Shown here one piece after another: positions 25,855 to 34,218 of a DNA stretch of 64,000 nucleotides. Within the stretch, counting starts at the first letter, position 1. Every line of letters starts with the position of its first letter. The notes under the pieces were generated by a model that worked only from the letters and a program-made list of their open reading frames with translations, ran no database searches and was not told the DNA's origin. The stretch is from NCBI GenBank assembly GCA_963603365.1, contig CAVCMI010000003.1, forward strand, positions 65,612-129,611. The letters run 5' to 3'. A program made the position numbers and the translations under genes. Origin of the DNA: F23-D06 sp963603365 (GTDB lineage Bacteria; Bacteroidota; Bacteroidia; Bacteroidales; WCHB1-69).

Positions 25855-25862
25855 CAAAAGTA
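25855..25862 (-). promoter_or_regulatory. Bacteroidota -7 box (TACTTTTG) for atpHAG
   Basis: TACTTTTG on the minus strand lies 26 bases before the atpH start codon. It shows that atpHAG is an independent transcription unit rather than the end of an atpBEFHAG operon. Confidence 0.65.
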
Positions 25863-25937
25863 AAAAAAAAGTCATACGCTCGGCATTTCAAGGCAAACGT
25901 TTTTTGAGCGGTTGCCGGAAGGAGCGGCGAACGGATG

Positions 25938-26492
25938 TCAGAACTTCCGGCTGCCCGGTTTCACGAAAGGAAGGCCTTGCTTGCACAAGGGACATTCGCC
26001 GGCTTCCCAACTTTGGATGTCGAGTTTCGTGGCGCTGTAGACAGGGTAGGGGAAGTCGCCCGAACTGCGGTTCACGATGCAGGCAATGCCGATGACTTCA
26101 GCCCCGAAGGACTTCAGTACTTCAATGGTCTCCAGCGACGACTTGCCTGTGGTGACCACATCCTCGGAGACGAGCAGCTTCTGTCCGGGCTTCACTTCGA
26201 ACCCCCGGCGAAGCGTCATTTTGTTGTCCACCCTTTCGGTGAAAATGGCAGGGACCCCGAGCTGCCGCCCCAATTCGTATGCCACGATGATGCCGCCCAT
26301 GGCAGGCCCGACTGCCATGTCAACGGGCAGTTCCCGCACCTGTTCAGCAATGACGGAAATGACTTTCCGGGCACGTTCAGGATATTGCAAAAGTTTGGCA
26401 CACTGACAATAACGGTCGCTGTGCCGTCCGGAAGACAAAAGAAAATGACCTTCCAGCAAAGCTTCGGATTGTTTGAGTTCTTCGATGACCAT
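25938..26492 (-). CDS. pyrE: Orotate phosphoribosyltransferase
   Basis: PyrE joins orotate to PRPP to make OMP in pyrimidine synthesis. The 184-residue protein has FLLSSGRHSDRYCQCAKLLQYP at the start, the PRPP-binding loop LLVSEDVVTTGKS (VxxxDDVxTTGxS type with E for D at the first acidic position) and GPAMGGIIVAYELGR. I chose ATG 26492 because the longer frame reaches across the promoter at 26515-26522. It is divergent from dnaN. Confidence 0.93.
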   Translation of the reverse strand: MVIEELKQSEALLEGHFLLSSGRHSDRYCQCAKLLQYPERARKVISVIAEQVRELPVDMAVGPAMGGIIVAYELGRQLGVPAIFTERVDNKMTLRRGFEVKPGQKLLVSEDVVTTGKSSLETIEVLKSFGAEVIGIACIVNRSSGDFPYPVYSATKLDIQSWEAGECPLCKQGLPFVKPGSRKF

Positions 26493-26514
26493 AATGAATT
26501 TTACTAAATGGTGG

Positions 26515-26522
26515 CAAAGATA
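26515..26522 (-). promoter_or_regulatory. Bacteroidota -7 box (TATCTTTG) for pyrE
   Basis: TATCTTTG on the minus strand sits 12 bases from the divergent dnaN box, so the two promoters probably compete for polymerase. Confidence 0.65.
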
Positions 26523-26533
26523 GAAAAAAACAT

Positions 26534-26541
26534 TATCTTTG
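26534..26541 (+). promoter_or_regulatory. Bacteroidota -7 box (TATCTTTG) for dnaN
   Basis: TATCTTTG is followed 26 bases later by the dnaN ATG at 26568. It rules out the upstream in-frame starts. Confidence 0.7.
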
Positions 26542-26567
26542 CAACTCAAATTTATAAAGAAAACAGT

Positions 26568-27698
26568 ATGAAATTTATCGTATCACGAGATGTCCTATAC
26601 AGAAACCTCAGCGCTGTGAGCGGCGTGATGAGCAGCAACAGTTCTATGGCAATACTTGACAATGTGCTGATGACCATTGAGGGAAGCAAACTGAAGCTTA
26701 CCGCCTCCGATACAGAATCCACCATGCAGGCCGTGATTGACCTGACCGACGTGGAGGGAGAAGGTTCTGTGGCCGTGCCGGCAAAACTGTTGACAGAAAC
26801 ACTGAAACTCATTCCCGAAACCCCCATCAACTTTTTCATCAACGAGGAGGCCAAGACCGTCAATTTCAAGGCTGCAAACGGCGACTATGACGCTCCTTGC
26901 TACGACGGGAACGAGTACCCGCAGATAGGCGAAATCGCTGACGCCTCTTCTTTCGACATCGACTCTTCGGTGCTGCAGCGTGCCATCAGCAAAACCCTGT
27001 TCGCTACAGGCACCGATGAGCTTCGCCCGAACATGATGGGAGTCTTCTGCGAACTGAACGAGGAAGGGGTCACTTTTGTGGCCACGGATGCCCACAAGCT
27101 GGTCAGATACCGCAACGACCAGGTCACTTTGCCGGAGCCGGCCTCTTTCATATTGCCGAAAAAACCGATTTCACACCTGAAAAATATCCTTTCATCGGTC
27201 AACGAAAACGTGCATGTGGAGTTCTCAAAGGAAAACAACCACATCAGCTTCTCGTTCGGCAATTTTGTCCTCTATTCTATTCTGAAGGAGGGGAAATATC
27301 CTAAATATGAGCAGGTGATCCCTGTGGACAATCCGAAGTCGCTCGTGATAGACCGCGACGAGTTCCTGAAGTCCATAAAGCGTGTCGGCATCTATTCAAA
27401 CCAGTCCACTTTCCAGATAAGGGTTTCATTGTCAGAAAACGGCACCACAATCACGGCCGAGGACATAGATTTCTCAAACAAGGCCATTGAGAATGTGACA
27501 GGCGAATATACCGGCGAGGCCATGGAAATCGGGTTCAACTCACGTTTTCTCCGTGAAATGCTGGAGAACCTGGACTCTCAACAGATCAGGCTCGAGATGT
27601 CTGAACCAAGCCGTGCCGCCTTGCTGCTGCCTGTCGAGGAGTTCGACGAACACGAGCAACTGCTGATGCTTATCATGCCGGTCATGCTCAACTATTGA
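26568..27698 (+). CDS. dnaN: DNA polymerase III sliding clamp (beta subunit)
   Basis: The ring-shaped processivity clamp of replication. The 376-residue protein begins MKFIVSRDVLYRNLSAVSGV and has the three clamp-fold repeats, with DELRPNMMGVFCELN and FVATDAHKLVRY in the middle domain. It ends with the conserved hydrophobic tail (LLMLIMPVMLNY, matching the family's 'P-M-R/L' end). ATG 26568 is the natural start because the promoter lies just upstream. The rnpB gene begins 43 bases after its stop. Confidence 0.97.
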   Translation: MKFIVSRDVLYRNLSAVSGVMSSNSSMAILDNVLMTIEGSKLKLTASDTESTMQAVIDLTDVEGEGSVAVPAKLLTETLKLIPETPINFFINEEAKTVNFKAANGDYDAPCYDGNEYPQIGEIADASSFDIDSSVLQRAISKTLFATGTDELRPNMMGVFCELNEEGVTFVATDAHKLVRYRNDQVTLPEPASFILPKKPISHLKNILSSVNENVHVEFSKENNHISFSFGNFVLYSILKEGKYPKYEQVIPVDNPKSLVIDRDEFLKSIKRVGIYSNQSTFQIRVSLSENGTTITAEDIDFSNKAIENVTGEYTGEAMEIGFNSRFLREMLENLDSQQIRLEMSEPSRAALLLPVEEFDEHEQLLMLIMPVMLNY

Positions 27699-27740
27699 CA
27701 GACACAGACGTGCCGGCAGCGCCGCCGCACACATTGAAAC

Positions 27741-28077
27741 AAGGAAAACCGGGTTGCCGCTTCCGGCCAACAGCGCGGGAGAGGAAAGTCCGGGCAACAT
27801 AGAGCACCATACTTCCTAACAGGAAGGCATCGCAAGATGACAGAAAGTGCCACAGAAAATATACCGCCTGAAAAGGTAAGGGTGAAATCGCGAGGCAAGA
27901 GCTCACGTCGCCGTCAGCGATGCCGGCGGAGGTAAACCTTATGGGTTGAAAGACCAAATAAACCGAGGCTTGAGGGCTGCTCGTCCGACTCGGAGGGTAG
28001 GTTGATGGAGGCGCGCGGCAACGCACGTCCAAGATAAATGGCAATCCTTGACAGAACCCGGCTTACAGGTTTTCCTT
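27741..28077 (+). ncRNA. rnpB: RNase P RNA (type A)
   Basis: The catalytic RNA that matures tRNA 5' ends. The conserved cores are visible in order: GAGGAAAGTCCGGGC at about 27780-27794, AGAAAGTGCCACAGAAA near 27842, GGTAAGGGTGAAA near 27876, and ACAGAACCCGGCTTACAGG at 28051-28069. The outer P1 helix pairs AAGGAAAACC (27741-27750) with GGTTTTCCTT (28068-28077), which fixes both ends. Length (337 nt) fits bacterial type A. A perfect terminator starts 8 bases later. It lies between dnaN and the converging yraN. Confidence 0.96.
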
Positions 28078-28084
28078 TGTTCTG

Positions 28085-28112
28085 ACGGACACCGCAAGTG
28101 TCCGTTTTTTTT
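28085..28112 (+). terminator. Rho-independent terminator of rnpB
   Basis: An 8-bp perfect stem ACGGACAC/GTGTCCGT with a 5-base loop is followed by eight T residues. The T-run overlaps the stop codon of the converging yraN gene. Confidence 0.92.
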
Positions 28113-28476
28113 ACCACTTCGGCTTGAAAGCATCCTCAATGTGCCGTACGCTGAACCCATTGTCCTGACTGGTCACGGAGATGATGTCAAAACGGATCTC
28201 TTTCCCGATGCCACGCCGCTCCGCATAGACCGCCGCCGCCCGTATCAGATTCCGCTGCTTCTGCAAGTTGACAAACCCCTCCGGCTCCCCGAACAGGTCG
28301 CTTTTTCGTGTCTTTACTTCAACGATGACTAAAAAACTGTCGTTGCCGGCAATGATGTCCACCTCTAAATGCCCGACCCGCCAGTTGCGCTCCAATATCC
28401 GGTATCCTTTGCCCTGAAGATGCTCTGCCGCCGCATCTTCACCTTTCTTCCCCTTGATCTGATTCTCTGTTTTCAT
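28111..28476 (-). CDS. YraN/UPF0102 family nuclease-like protein
   Basis: The 121-residue protein belongs to the UPF0102 family, which has a restriction-endonuclease-like fold. Visible signatures are GKKGEDAAAEHLQGKGYRILERNWR at the start, then EVDIIAGNDSFLVIVEVKTRKS, which supplies the D-(x)n-E-x-K type active-site residues. The family is widespread and its biological role is not settled, with a link to DNA processing or recombination suggested. It has its own -7 box at 28510-28517 and faces rnpB; its stop overlaps the rnpB terminator. Confidence 0.9.
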   Translation of the reverse strand: MKTENQIKGKKGEDAAAEHLQGKGYRILERNWRVGHLEVDIIAGNDSFLVIVEVKTRKSDLFGEPEGFVNLQKQRNLIRAAAVYAERRGIGKEIRFDIISVTSQDNGFSVRHIEDAFKPKW

Positions 28477-28509
28477 GGTTGAATATTTTACGAAATGTTA
28501 AAAACACTG

Positions 28510-28517
28510 CAAAAATA
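28510..28517 (-). promoter_or_regulatory. Bacteroidota -7 box (TATTTTTG) for yraN
   Basis: TATTTTTG on the minus strand lies about 34 bases before the yraN start and is divergent from the box at 28552-28559. Confidence 0.6.
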
Positions 28518-28551
28518 CAAAAAATCTAACAAAGCAGACTGTTTTTTTTAC

Positions 28552-28559
28552 TATTTTTG
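28552..28559 (+). promoter_or_regulatory. Bacteroidota -7 box (TATTTTTG) for the DUF2851 gene
   Basis: TATTTTTG overlaps a possible TTG start at 28557, which excludes that start and points to ATG 28593. Confidence 0.6.
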
Positions 28560-28592
28560 CATCTTGAACATGAACTCGAAATATACCGTTAT

Positions 28593-29894
28593 ATGACAGA
28601 AGCTTTTTTACAGTATTTGTGGCAACACGGCCTTTTCTGCGATTCTGACATCCGCACAACAGATAACGTCCCCCTGTTTGTGGTGTCTCCAGGTTTTCTG
28701 AATGGGGATGCCGGAGCGGATTTCAGACAGGCAGTCGTCATGATTGGCAATATGAAATGGGTGGGAGATGTTGAGATCCATATCAGAAGCTCAGACTGGT
28801 ACCGGCACGGTCATCATCATGACGACAAGTACAAGTCGGTAATACTGCATGTGGTGTATCAGCATGATTGCGAAGTGGAACGGCAAGACGGTGAGTTTTT
28901 TCCGGTGTTTGAGATGAAACCATACATTTCTGAAGAGATGCACAGGCATTACAGCTGCCTGATTTCCTCGCAGGCTTTGTTGCCGTGCCGAGCCTACCTG
29001 CCTCAAGTCAAACCGATCTATGTGCAGTCGATGCTTTCGTCCATGCTGCTGGAAAGGCTGCTCCGCAAACAGCAAACGATAGTGCGCATGCTGAACGAAT
29101 GCGAACACGATTGGCGCGAGGTCTTCTACAGGATGCTCTCGGCAGGGTTCGGCTTCAAGACGAATACTGCGGCATTTGAACTGCTGGCAGTAAGTTTGCC
29201 TTTCAGCATCCTGGCCAAACATTCCGATTCCGATCTCCAGATACGCGCATTGCTTTTCGGTCAGGCCGGCTTCCTGGAGTCCCCGGGCGCCGACGATTAT
29301 TACAATGCGATGAAATATGAGTACGATTATCTCCGTTGCAAGTACGGTTTGACGCCCATTGGCAGTTTCCACTGGAATCTGCTGCGCCTCCGCCCGTCTA
29401 ATTTCCCTTGCATCAGGATTTCTCAATTCTCTGCGCTGCTGTACCGTGCTCCCGACTTGATGAACGAGTTGGTTGAAAATGCAGACGCCTCCTCGTGGCG
29501 CAATCTGTTTGAGGTGAAGGCAGACAACTACTGGCAGCGCCATTATCACTTCGGTAAGAAGACGGTTCTGCGGCACAGTGTCATGCTGGGCGAAAGTGCG
29601 GTCTCTTCTTTGTTGATAAATGCTGTGGTGCCGTTTCTTTTCTCCTATTGCAAGTTTTCGGGCGAAGAGGGGATGATGGAGAACATTATGCTTCAATTGG
29701 AACAGATTCCTTTTGAGGACAACCGCGTGACAAGGACTTTCGTCGACACGCCTTTCCCGCGAAAGAGCGCTTTTGATTCGCAGGCTCTCACAGAACTTAA
29801 GACGACACGTTGCGACAAGCGTGACTGCCTGAAGTGTACGGTTGGGGAACAGATTGTGAGAAAACGCCCTGACTTGCCTCAGGAGCAGCCATAG
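28593..29894 (+). CDS. DUF2851 family protein
   Basis: The 433-residue cytosolic protein is a member of DUF2851, found across Bacteroidota. Recognisable parts are TEAFLQYLWQHGLF at the start, VVSPGFLNGDAGADFRQAVVMIG, the conserved GDVEIHIRSSDWYRHGHHHD and, at the end, a four-cysteine-like stretch TTRCDKRDCLKCTVG that could bind a metal. Function is unknown; the combination 'GDVEIH...W' is strongly conserved and looks catalytic. I chose ATG 28593 from the promoter position. The 3' end overlaps the end of the converging murC by 16 bases. Confidence 0.85.
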   Translation: MTEAFLQYLWQHGLFCDSDIRTTDNVPLFVVSPGFLNGDAGADFRQAVVMIGNMKWVGDVEIHIRSSDWYRHGHHHDDKYKSVILHVVYQHDCEVERQDGEFFPVFEMKPYISEEMHRHYSCLISSQALLPCRAYLPQVKPIYVQSMLSSMLLERLLRKQQTIVRMLNECEHDWREVFYRMLSAGFGFKTNTAAFELLAVSLPFSILAKHSDSDLQIRALLFGQAGFLESPGADDYYNAMKYEYDYLRCKYGLTPIGSFHWNLLRLRPSNFPCIRISQFSALLYRAPDLMNELVENADASSWRNLFEVKADNYWQRHYHFGKKTVLRHSVMLGESAVSSLLINAVVPFLFSYCKFSGEEGMMENIMLQLEQIPFEDNRVTRTFVDTPFPRKSAFDSQALTELKTTRCDKRDCLKCTVGEQIVRKRPDLPQEQP

Positions 29895-31243
29895 ACCTCG
29901 GCCTTGATTTGCGGTATGAGCCGGTCGATGTCGCCCGCACCGATAGTCAGCAACACGTCCGGGGTATGCTGTTTCATGTAAGGGATGAGTTCAGTTTTGT
30001 CCAGCACTCGCTTGCAAGGGTTCTTGATGAGGGAGGAAAGGTATTCCGAATCGATTCCGGGAATGGGCAGCTCGCGGGCGGGATAAACGGGCAGCAGTAT
30101 GGTTTCGTCGAGTTTGGAAAGGACTTCCGCGAACTGCTCCGCAAAGTCGCGCGTACGGCTGTAGAGGTGCGGCTGAAAGACGCCGCAGACGCGTTTGCCC
30201 GGATAGATGCTTCGCACCGCAGTGATGAACGACTGTATCTCTTTGGGATGATGGGCATAGTCGTCGATGAAGACTTTCCCGCTTTGGTTGACGATATAGT
30301 CAAAACGGCGTTTCACACCGGCAAAGGTCTTGATTTTGCCTGAGATATGTTCATCGGAAATATCGATGGGCAGTGCGCCGTCAAGGTTCTTCTGCTCGAT
30401 CAGCGTTGCGATGGCTGCGGTGGCGTTCAGAATGTTGTAACGGCCGTTGGCATGCAAGATGAGGTCGCGGATTTCTCTGCCGCTTGGCATCTGCAGACTG
30501 AAAGTGGCGCAGTTAGGAGATAGTCTGAGGTCAACGGCGCGGTAGTCAGCATCAGTTCCCGTGCCGTAGGTACGTTTGCAAGGGTGCTGAAACAGTCCGG
30601 CTATCGTTTCTTCTACGATCAGTGTTTCAGATTGAGAGGCGAACTGGCGGAAAGCGTCAAGCATCTCTGCGCGGTTCCCGTAAATGTCGAGGTGGTCGGC
30701 GTCAGCCGCCGTGATGACGGCCACGGAGGGGTGCATCGTGAGAAAAGAACGGTCGAACTCGTCGGCTTCGGCCACGGCTATGACAGGGTGCTCGTCAAGC
30801 ACGAAGTTGTCGTTGAAGTTTTTCGCAATGCCCCCGATGAACGCCAGTGTCCGGGTCCCGGGAGACAGCAAATGGGAAACCATCGCCGTGCCGGTGGTCT
30901 TTCCGTGCGTGCCGGCAATGGCAATGGCTGGCATACGCTCGGTGAGATGTCCGAGAACCTGCGCTCTTTTGTACAGAGGAACGCCACACATTTTCAGATG
31001 ACAGAACTCGGGATTGCTTTCAGGTACAGCCGGCGTAAAGACAGCAAATGCAAGCGTTTCTGGAATCTTGGCGATGTCGGGTTCAAAGTGTATCTGGGCG
31101 CCCTTGCTGACAAGCATGTCCGTGACAGGCGACGGGGTGCGGTCATAACCGTAAACGTTATAGTGTTCAGACAGGAAATACTGGGCAAGGGCACTCATTC
31201 CAATGCCGCCAATGCCGAGAAAATATATCGTGCTATTTTTCAT
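29879..31243 (-). CDS. murC: UDP-N-acetylmuramate--L-alanine ligase
   Basis: MurC adds L-alanine to UDP-MurNAc with ATP. The 454-residue protein has the N-terminal nucleotide-binding domain (GIGGIGMSALAQYFL), the ATP loop GTHGKTTGTAMV at about residues 113-124, the central ligase residues (AVAEADEFDRSFL) and the C-terminal domain with VFQPHLYSRTRDFAEQFAEVL. It starts inside the 3' end of the PorE-like gene (11-base overlap) and so belongs to the tpiA-porE-murC run. The usual mur/fts neighbours are absent. Confidence 0.96.
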   Translation of the reverse strand: MKNSTIYFLGIGGIGMSALAQYFLSEHYNVYGYDRTPSPVTDMLVSKGAQIHFEPDIAKIPETLAFAVFTPAVPESNPEFCHLKMCGVPLYKRAQVLGHLTERMPAIAIAGTHGKTTGTAMVSHLLSPGTRTLAFIGGIAKNFNDNFVLDEHPVIAVAEADEFDRSFLTMHPSVAVITAADADHLDIYGNRAEMLDAFRQFASQSETLIVEETIAGLFQHPCKRTYGTGTDADYRAVDLRLSPNCATFSLQMPSGREIRDLILHANGRYNILNATAAIATLIEQKNLDGALPIDISDEHISGKIKTFAGVKRRFDYIVNQSGKVFIDDYAHHPKEIQSFITAVRSIYPGKRVCGVFQPHLYSRTRDFAEQFAEVLSKLDETILLPVYPARELPIPGIDSEYLSSLIKNPCKRVLDKTELIPYMKQHTPDVLLTIGAGDIDRLIPQIKAEVYGCS

Positions 31244-33260
31244 AAATAAGGAATACGGTTCTTCTGTTCTTTGCCCGTCCGGCGGCGGTGCTGTTGTCAG
31301 CCACTGGCTTTGACTTGCCGTAGCCTTTGTAGCGCATACGGTCGGCAGGGATGCCTTTCTCTGTCACATAGTCGTAAACGGCCTTGGCTCGCAGTTCCGA
31401 CAGCCTCAGGTTGGCGTCGTCGTTGCCGACATTGTCCGTATGCCCTTGGATCTCCACTTTTACGGTAGGATTGCTGCGGAGAAAGTCTATGAAGAGCGAC
31501 AGGATTATCTTGGAATTGCGGGTCAAGGTAAACGAGTTCGTTTCGTAATAGATGTCTTTGAGGTTGCAGACGGTCCCCGTTTCGATGGCTTTGATCTCCG
31601 TGTTTTTGGTGACAACGGAGGTTTTCTGCTGTTCCGGAGTGATGATTTGGGAGTCGTAGGTGTGCCCCTCTTTTTTGACGGTCACAATGATGGGCGCAGC
31701 AGAATCCTGCTTCACCTCGGCTGCCACGGCATAGTTTCCGGTTTGCACATTCACGATGCCTTGCGATATGACGTTCGAGGCGGTGTCATGCACTTCAACG
31801 GTGGCGCCTTGCAGGTCGCCGTCGTCAGAGGACACTTTCCCTTTGACAATCATCATCGTATGCGGCCGGGCACCTTCGTAGAGCTCGAATTGGTAGATGT
31901 TCCAGTCTGCATTGTCAATGTTGTTGGACGAGAAATAGCCGGTTTTGCCGTCAAGGCTGACAAAGAAATTGACCTCGTCGTTTTCAGAATTGATGGGGTA
32001 TCCGAGATTGTAGGGCTTAGACCACCGGTTGTTCTCGTCTAATTTGGAGTAAAAGATGTCTTGTCCGCCCAGGCCGTCGTGGCCGTTGGAGGAGAAATAG
32101 AGTGTCTTGCTGTCGGTGTGCAGGAATGGTGAACGTTCGTCTCTTGCGGTGTTGATGCTCGGGCCGAGGTTGACGGGCTTGCGCCACGATCCGTCGCTGT
32201 TGCGCTGCGAGTACCAGATGTCGGCGCCGCCTAATCCGCCGGGCCTGTCGGAGGCAAAGAAAAGCAGTTTGCCGTCTGAACTCAGCGAGGCCTGCGACTC
32301 CCAGGAGTTTGGACTGTTGATGTTCGGGCCGAGCGACTTGGGTTCAGACCATCCTTCGTCCGTCCGTTCAGAATAGTAGAGGTCATAATTGTAATACCCG
32401 TTCGACGTGGAAACCAGTTTGGTGAATATCATCAAGTCGTTGGTGATGTTCACGGTGGGGCTGCCTTCGCTCTGCGATCGGTTGAACGGTTCGGGCAGCG
32501 GCTTGCCCTTGTTGTAGGCGTTGCCCTGCCGCTCGGCTGCACTGAAGAACTCTTTGGTGATGGTCTCTCCGCGGCTGAACGGCCCGGTGTCGGCCACATC
32601 TTGACGCCGGGTGAAATAGAACATCTCGCCGTCGGGTGACAATGTACCCAAATATTCGTCGTCAGGGGTTGAGATGCCGGCCACAGGCTTTGGGTCAAAG
32701 GGGACAGGATGATTCAGGATGGTGTGGAAGAATACGGATTTCCTGATGATGACGTTGGCCTCTTCAACCCAGTCGGGTTCGTGGGCCGACTGGTTCCCTT
32801 TTTCGTACAAGTCGGGATTGTCCACGATAAAGTGGGCGAACCGCAGCGATTCCGGAAACAGTTCGTTGAAGTAGGCAAGCCGTGCGGCGTAGAGGCAGCA
32901 CTGGGGCTTGTAATAGGGGCATACGTCAAACATTCGCCCAAAAGCCGACAGCGCCTTTTGCAGGTCAGACTTGTCCTTTGCCTTCGCGTGATAGTTGTTT
33001 GCTTTGATTGGTAAATAGTAACTAATTGCGTAATAGTAATTTACGTCAAGGTAGTCGGGGTGCTCTTCCAGAATGCTCTCGTAGATGGCCAAGGCTTCCT
33101 CCTTCTTGCCGTCTTTCTGCAGGCCGCGTGCCTTCTTGAAGAGTTTCTCGCTCTCTTTGTCCATTACCTGTCGGCAGGCATCGGTCTCGGCCGCTTCCTG
33201 ACAGAAACAGCTTGTGCTCCACAAGAAAGCTGTCAGCAGGGCAAGAAGAATGTTTCTCAT
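31233..33260 (-). CDS. PorE-like envelope protein (TPR, PD40 propeller, CRD, OmpA domain)
   Basis: The 675-residue protein starts at ATG 33260 with a secretion signal whose STSC motif may be a lipobox (cysteine 18). Domains in order are: TPR repeats (about 40-150), PD40/WD40-like propeller blades with repeated 'FFASDRPGGLGGADIWYSQR' type motifs (about 200-440), a carboxypeptidase-regulatory-like domain (about 455-540), and a C-terminal OmpA peptidoglycan-binding domain with QGHTDNVGNDDANLRLSELRA. This exact order is that of PorE in Porphyromonas gingivalis, which anchors the type IX secretion system to the wall. It is between tpiA and murC on the same transcript. The PorE identity is inferred from architecture. 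Confidence 0.8.
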   Translation of the reverse strand: MRNILLALLTAFLWSTSCFCQEAAETDACRQVMDKESEKLFKKARGLQKDGKKEEALAIYESILEEHPDYLDVNYYYAISYYLPIKANNYHAKAKDKSDLQKALSAFGRMFDVCPYYKPQCCLYAARLAYFNELFPESLRFAHFIVDNPDLYEKGNQSAHEPDWVEEANVIIRKSVFFHTILNHPVPFDPKPVAGISTPDDEYLGTLSPDGEMFYFTRRQDVADTGPFSRGETITKEFFSAAERQGNAYNKGKPLPEPFNRSQSEGSPTVNITNDLMIFTKLVSTSNGYYNYDLYYSERTDEGWSEPKSLGPNINSPNSWESQASLSSDGKLLFFASDRPGGLGGADIWYSQRNSDGSWRKPVNLGPSINTARDERSPFLHTDSKTLYFSSNGHDGLGGQDIFYSKLDENNRWSKPYNLGYPINSENDEVNFFVSLDGKTGYFSSNNIDNADWNIYQFELYEGARPHTMMIVKGKVSSDDGDLQGATVEVHDTASNVISQGIVNVQTGNYAVAAEVKQDSAAPIIVTVKKEGHTYDSQIITPEQQKTSVVTKNTEIKAIETGTVCNLKDIYYETNSFTLTRNSKIILSLFIDFLRSNPTVKVEIQGHTDNVGNDDANLRLSELRAKAVYDYVTEKGIPADRMRYKGYGKSKPVADNSTAAGRAKNRRTVFLIYEK

Positions 33261-33277
33261 GGCGGTCAGCGCTTTGA

Positions 33278-34060
33278 TCAATTGTCTTTCAGCACAGTTT
33301 CGGCGGCTTCTATGATTTTGAAAAACTCGTCTGCCTTGAGGGATGCGCCGCCGATAAGTCCTCCGTCAACATCTTGTTGCGAGAAGAGTTCGAGTGCGTT
33401 GCCGGCATTGCAGCTTCCGCCGTACAACAAATAGGTGTCGTAGGCGGCTTGAGTGCCGAACTGTTTTTCTGTCAGCGAACGAATGAAGGAGAGCATTTCC
33501 TGTGCCTGTGCCGGCGTGGCGGTCTCTCCGGTGCCGATGGCCCAGACGGGCTCGTAGGCAATCATCGTGCGTTCCATCTGCTCGGGCTTGAGGAGGCAGA
33601 CACTCTCTTCCAACTGCTGTTTCACGGTCTCGAAGTGCTTGCCGGCTTTGCGTTCTTCTAATGATTCCCCTACGCAAACTACAGGCACGATGTCATTCTC
33701 CAGAAGACGGGTCATCTTTTTCAAGACGGTCTCGTTTGTCTCGCCAAAAAACTTTCTTCGCTCAGAATGACCGACAAGACAGAAAGACACGTCCATGCTG
33801 GCCAGCATCTTGGCGGAGACTTCGCCTGTGTATGCACCGTCTTCGAACTCGCTCACGTTCTGCATGCCGGCATAAAAACCGCTTCCATCCTCGTTGGCAT
33901 GGTCTGTGACCAGTTCCGCATAGACGAGCGGCGGACAAAGCACCACCTCTGTGGCAAAATTATAATCCTCAAGTTTCTCTTCGATGGTGCAGATAAGGTC
34001 TTCCGCTTCGTCGAAGCTCTTGTTCATTTTCCAGTTCCCGATGACAATTTTTGGTTTCAT
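33278..34060 (-). CDS. tpiA: Triosephosphate isomerase
   Basis: This TIM-barrel enzyme interconverts DHAP and glyceraldehyde 3-phosphate. The 260-residue protein begins KIVIGNWKMNKSF (substrate lysine) and carries the catalytic histidine in VGHSERRKFFGE and the catalytic glutamate in AYEPVWAIGTGETA. The phosphate loop YGGSCNAGNA follows. I chose ATG 34060 because the frame upstream crosses the promoter at 34126-34133. It is followed after 17 bases by the PorE-like gene. Confidence 0.98.
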   Translation of the reverse strand: MKPKIVIGNWKMNKSFDEAEDLICTIEEKLEDYNFATEVVLCPPLVYAELVTDHANEDGSGFYAGMQNVSEFEDGAYTGEVSAKMLASMDVSFCLVGHSERRKFFGETNETVLKKMTRLLENDIVPVVCVGESLEERKAGKHFETVKQQLEESVCLLKPEQMERTMIAYEPVWAIGTGETATPAQAQEMLSFIRSLTEKQFGTQAAYDTYLLYGGSCNAGNALELFSQQDVDGGLIGGASLKADEFFKIIEAAETVLKDN

Positions 34061-34125
34061 ATTTTTCTGTTTTATTGTTTGCAGTGATGTTTGAAAAGGC
34101 GTTGTTGAAGGTGTTTCCGAGAGCG

Positions 34126-34133
34126 CAAAAATA
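34126..34133 (-). promoter_or_regulatory. Bacteroidota -7 box (TATTTTTG) for tpiA-porE-murC
   Basis: TATTTTTG on the minus strand lies 66 bases before the tpiA start and is likely the promoter of the three-gene run. Confidence 0.6.
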
Positions 34134-34218
34134 CAAAAAGCGTATGACAAGAATATGCCGGAAATGCTGTTTCGAAAACAGTGGGATAGGATTATTTCTT
34201 TTTTTGAAAGAAAAGGGT

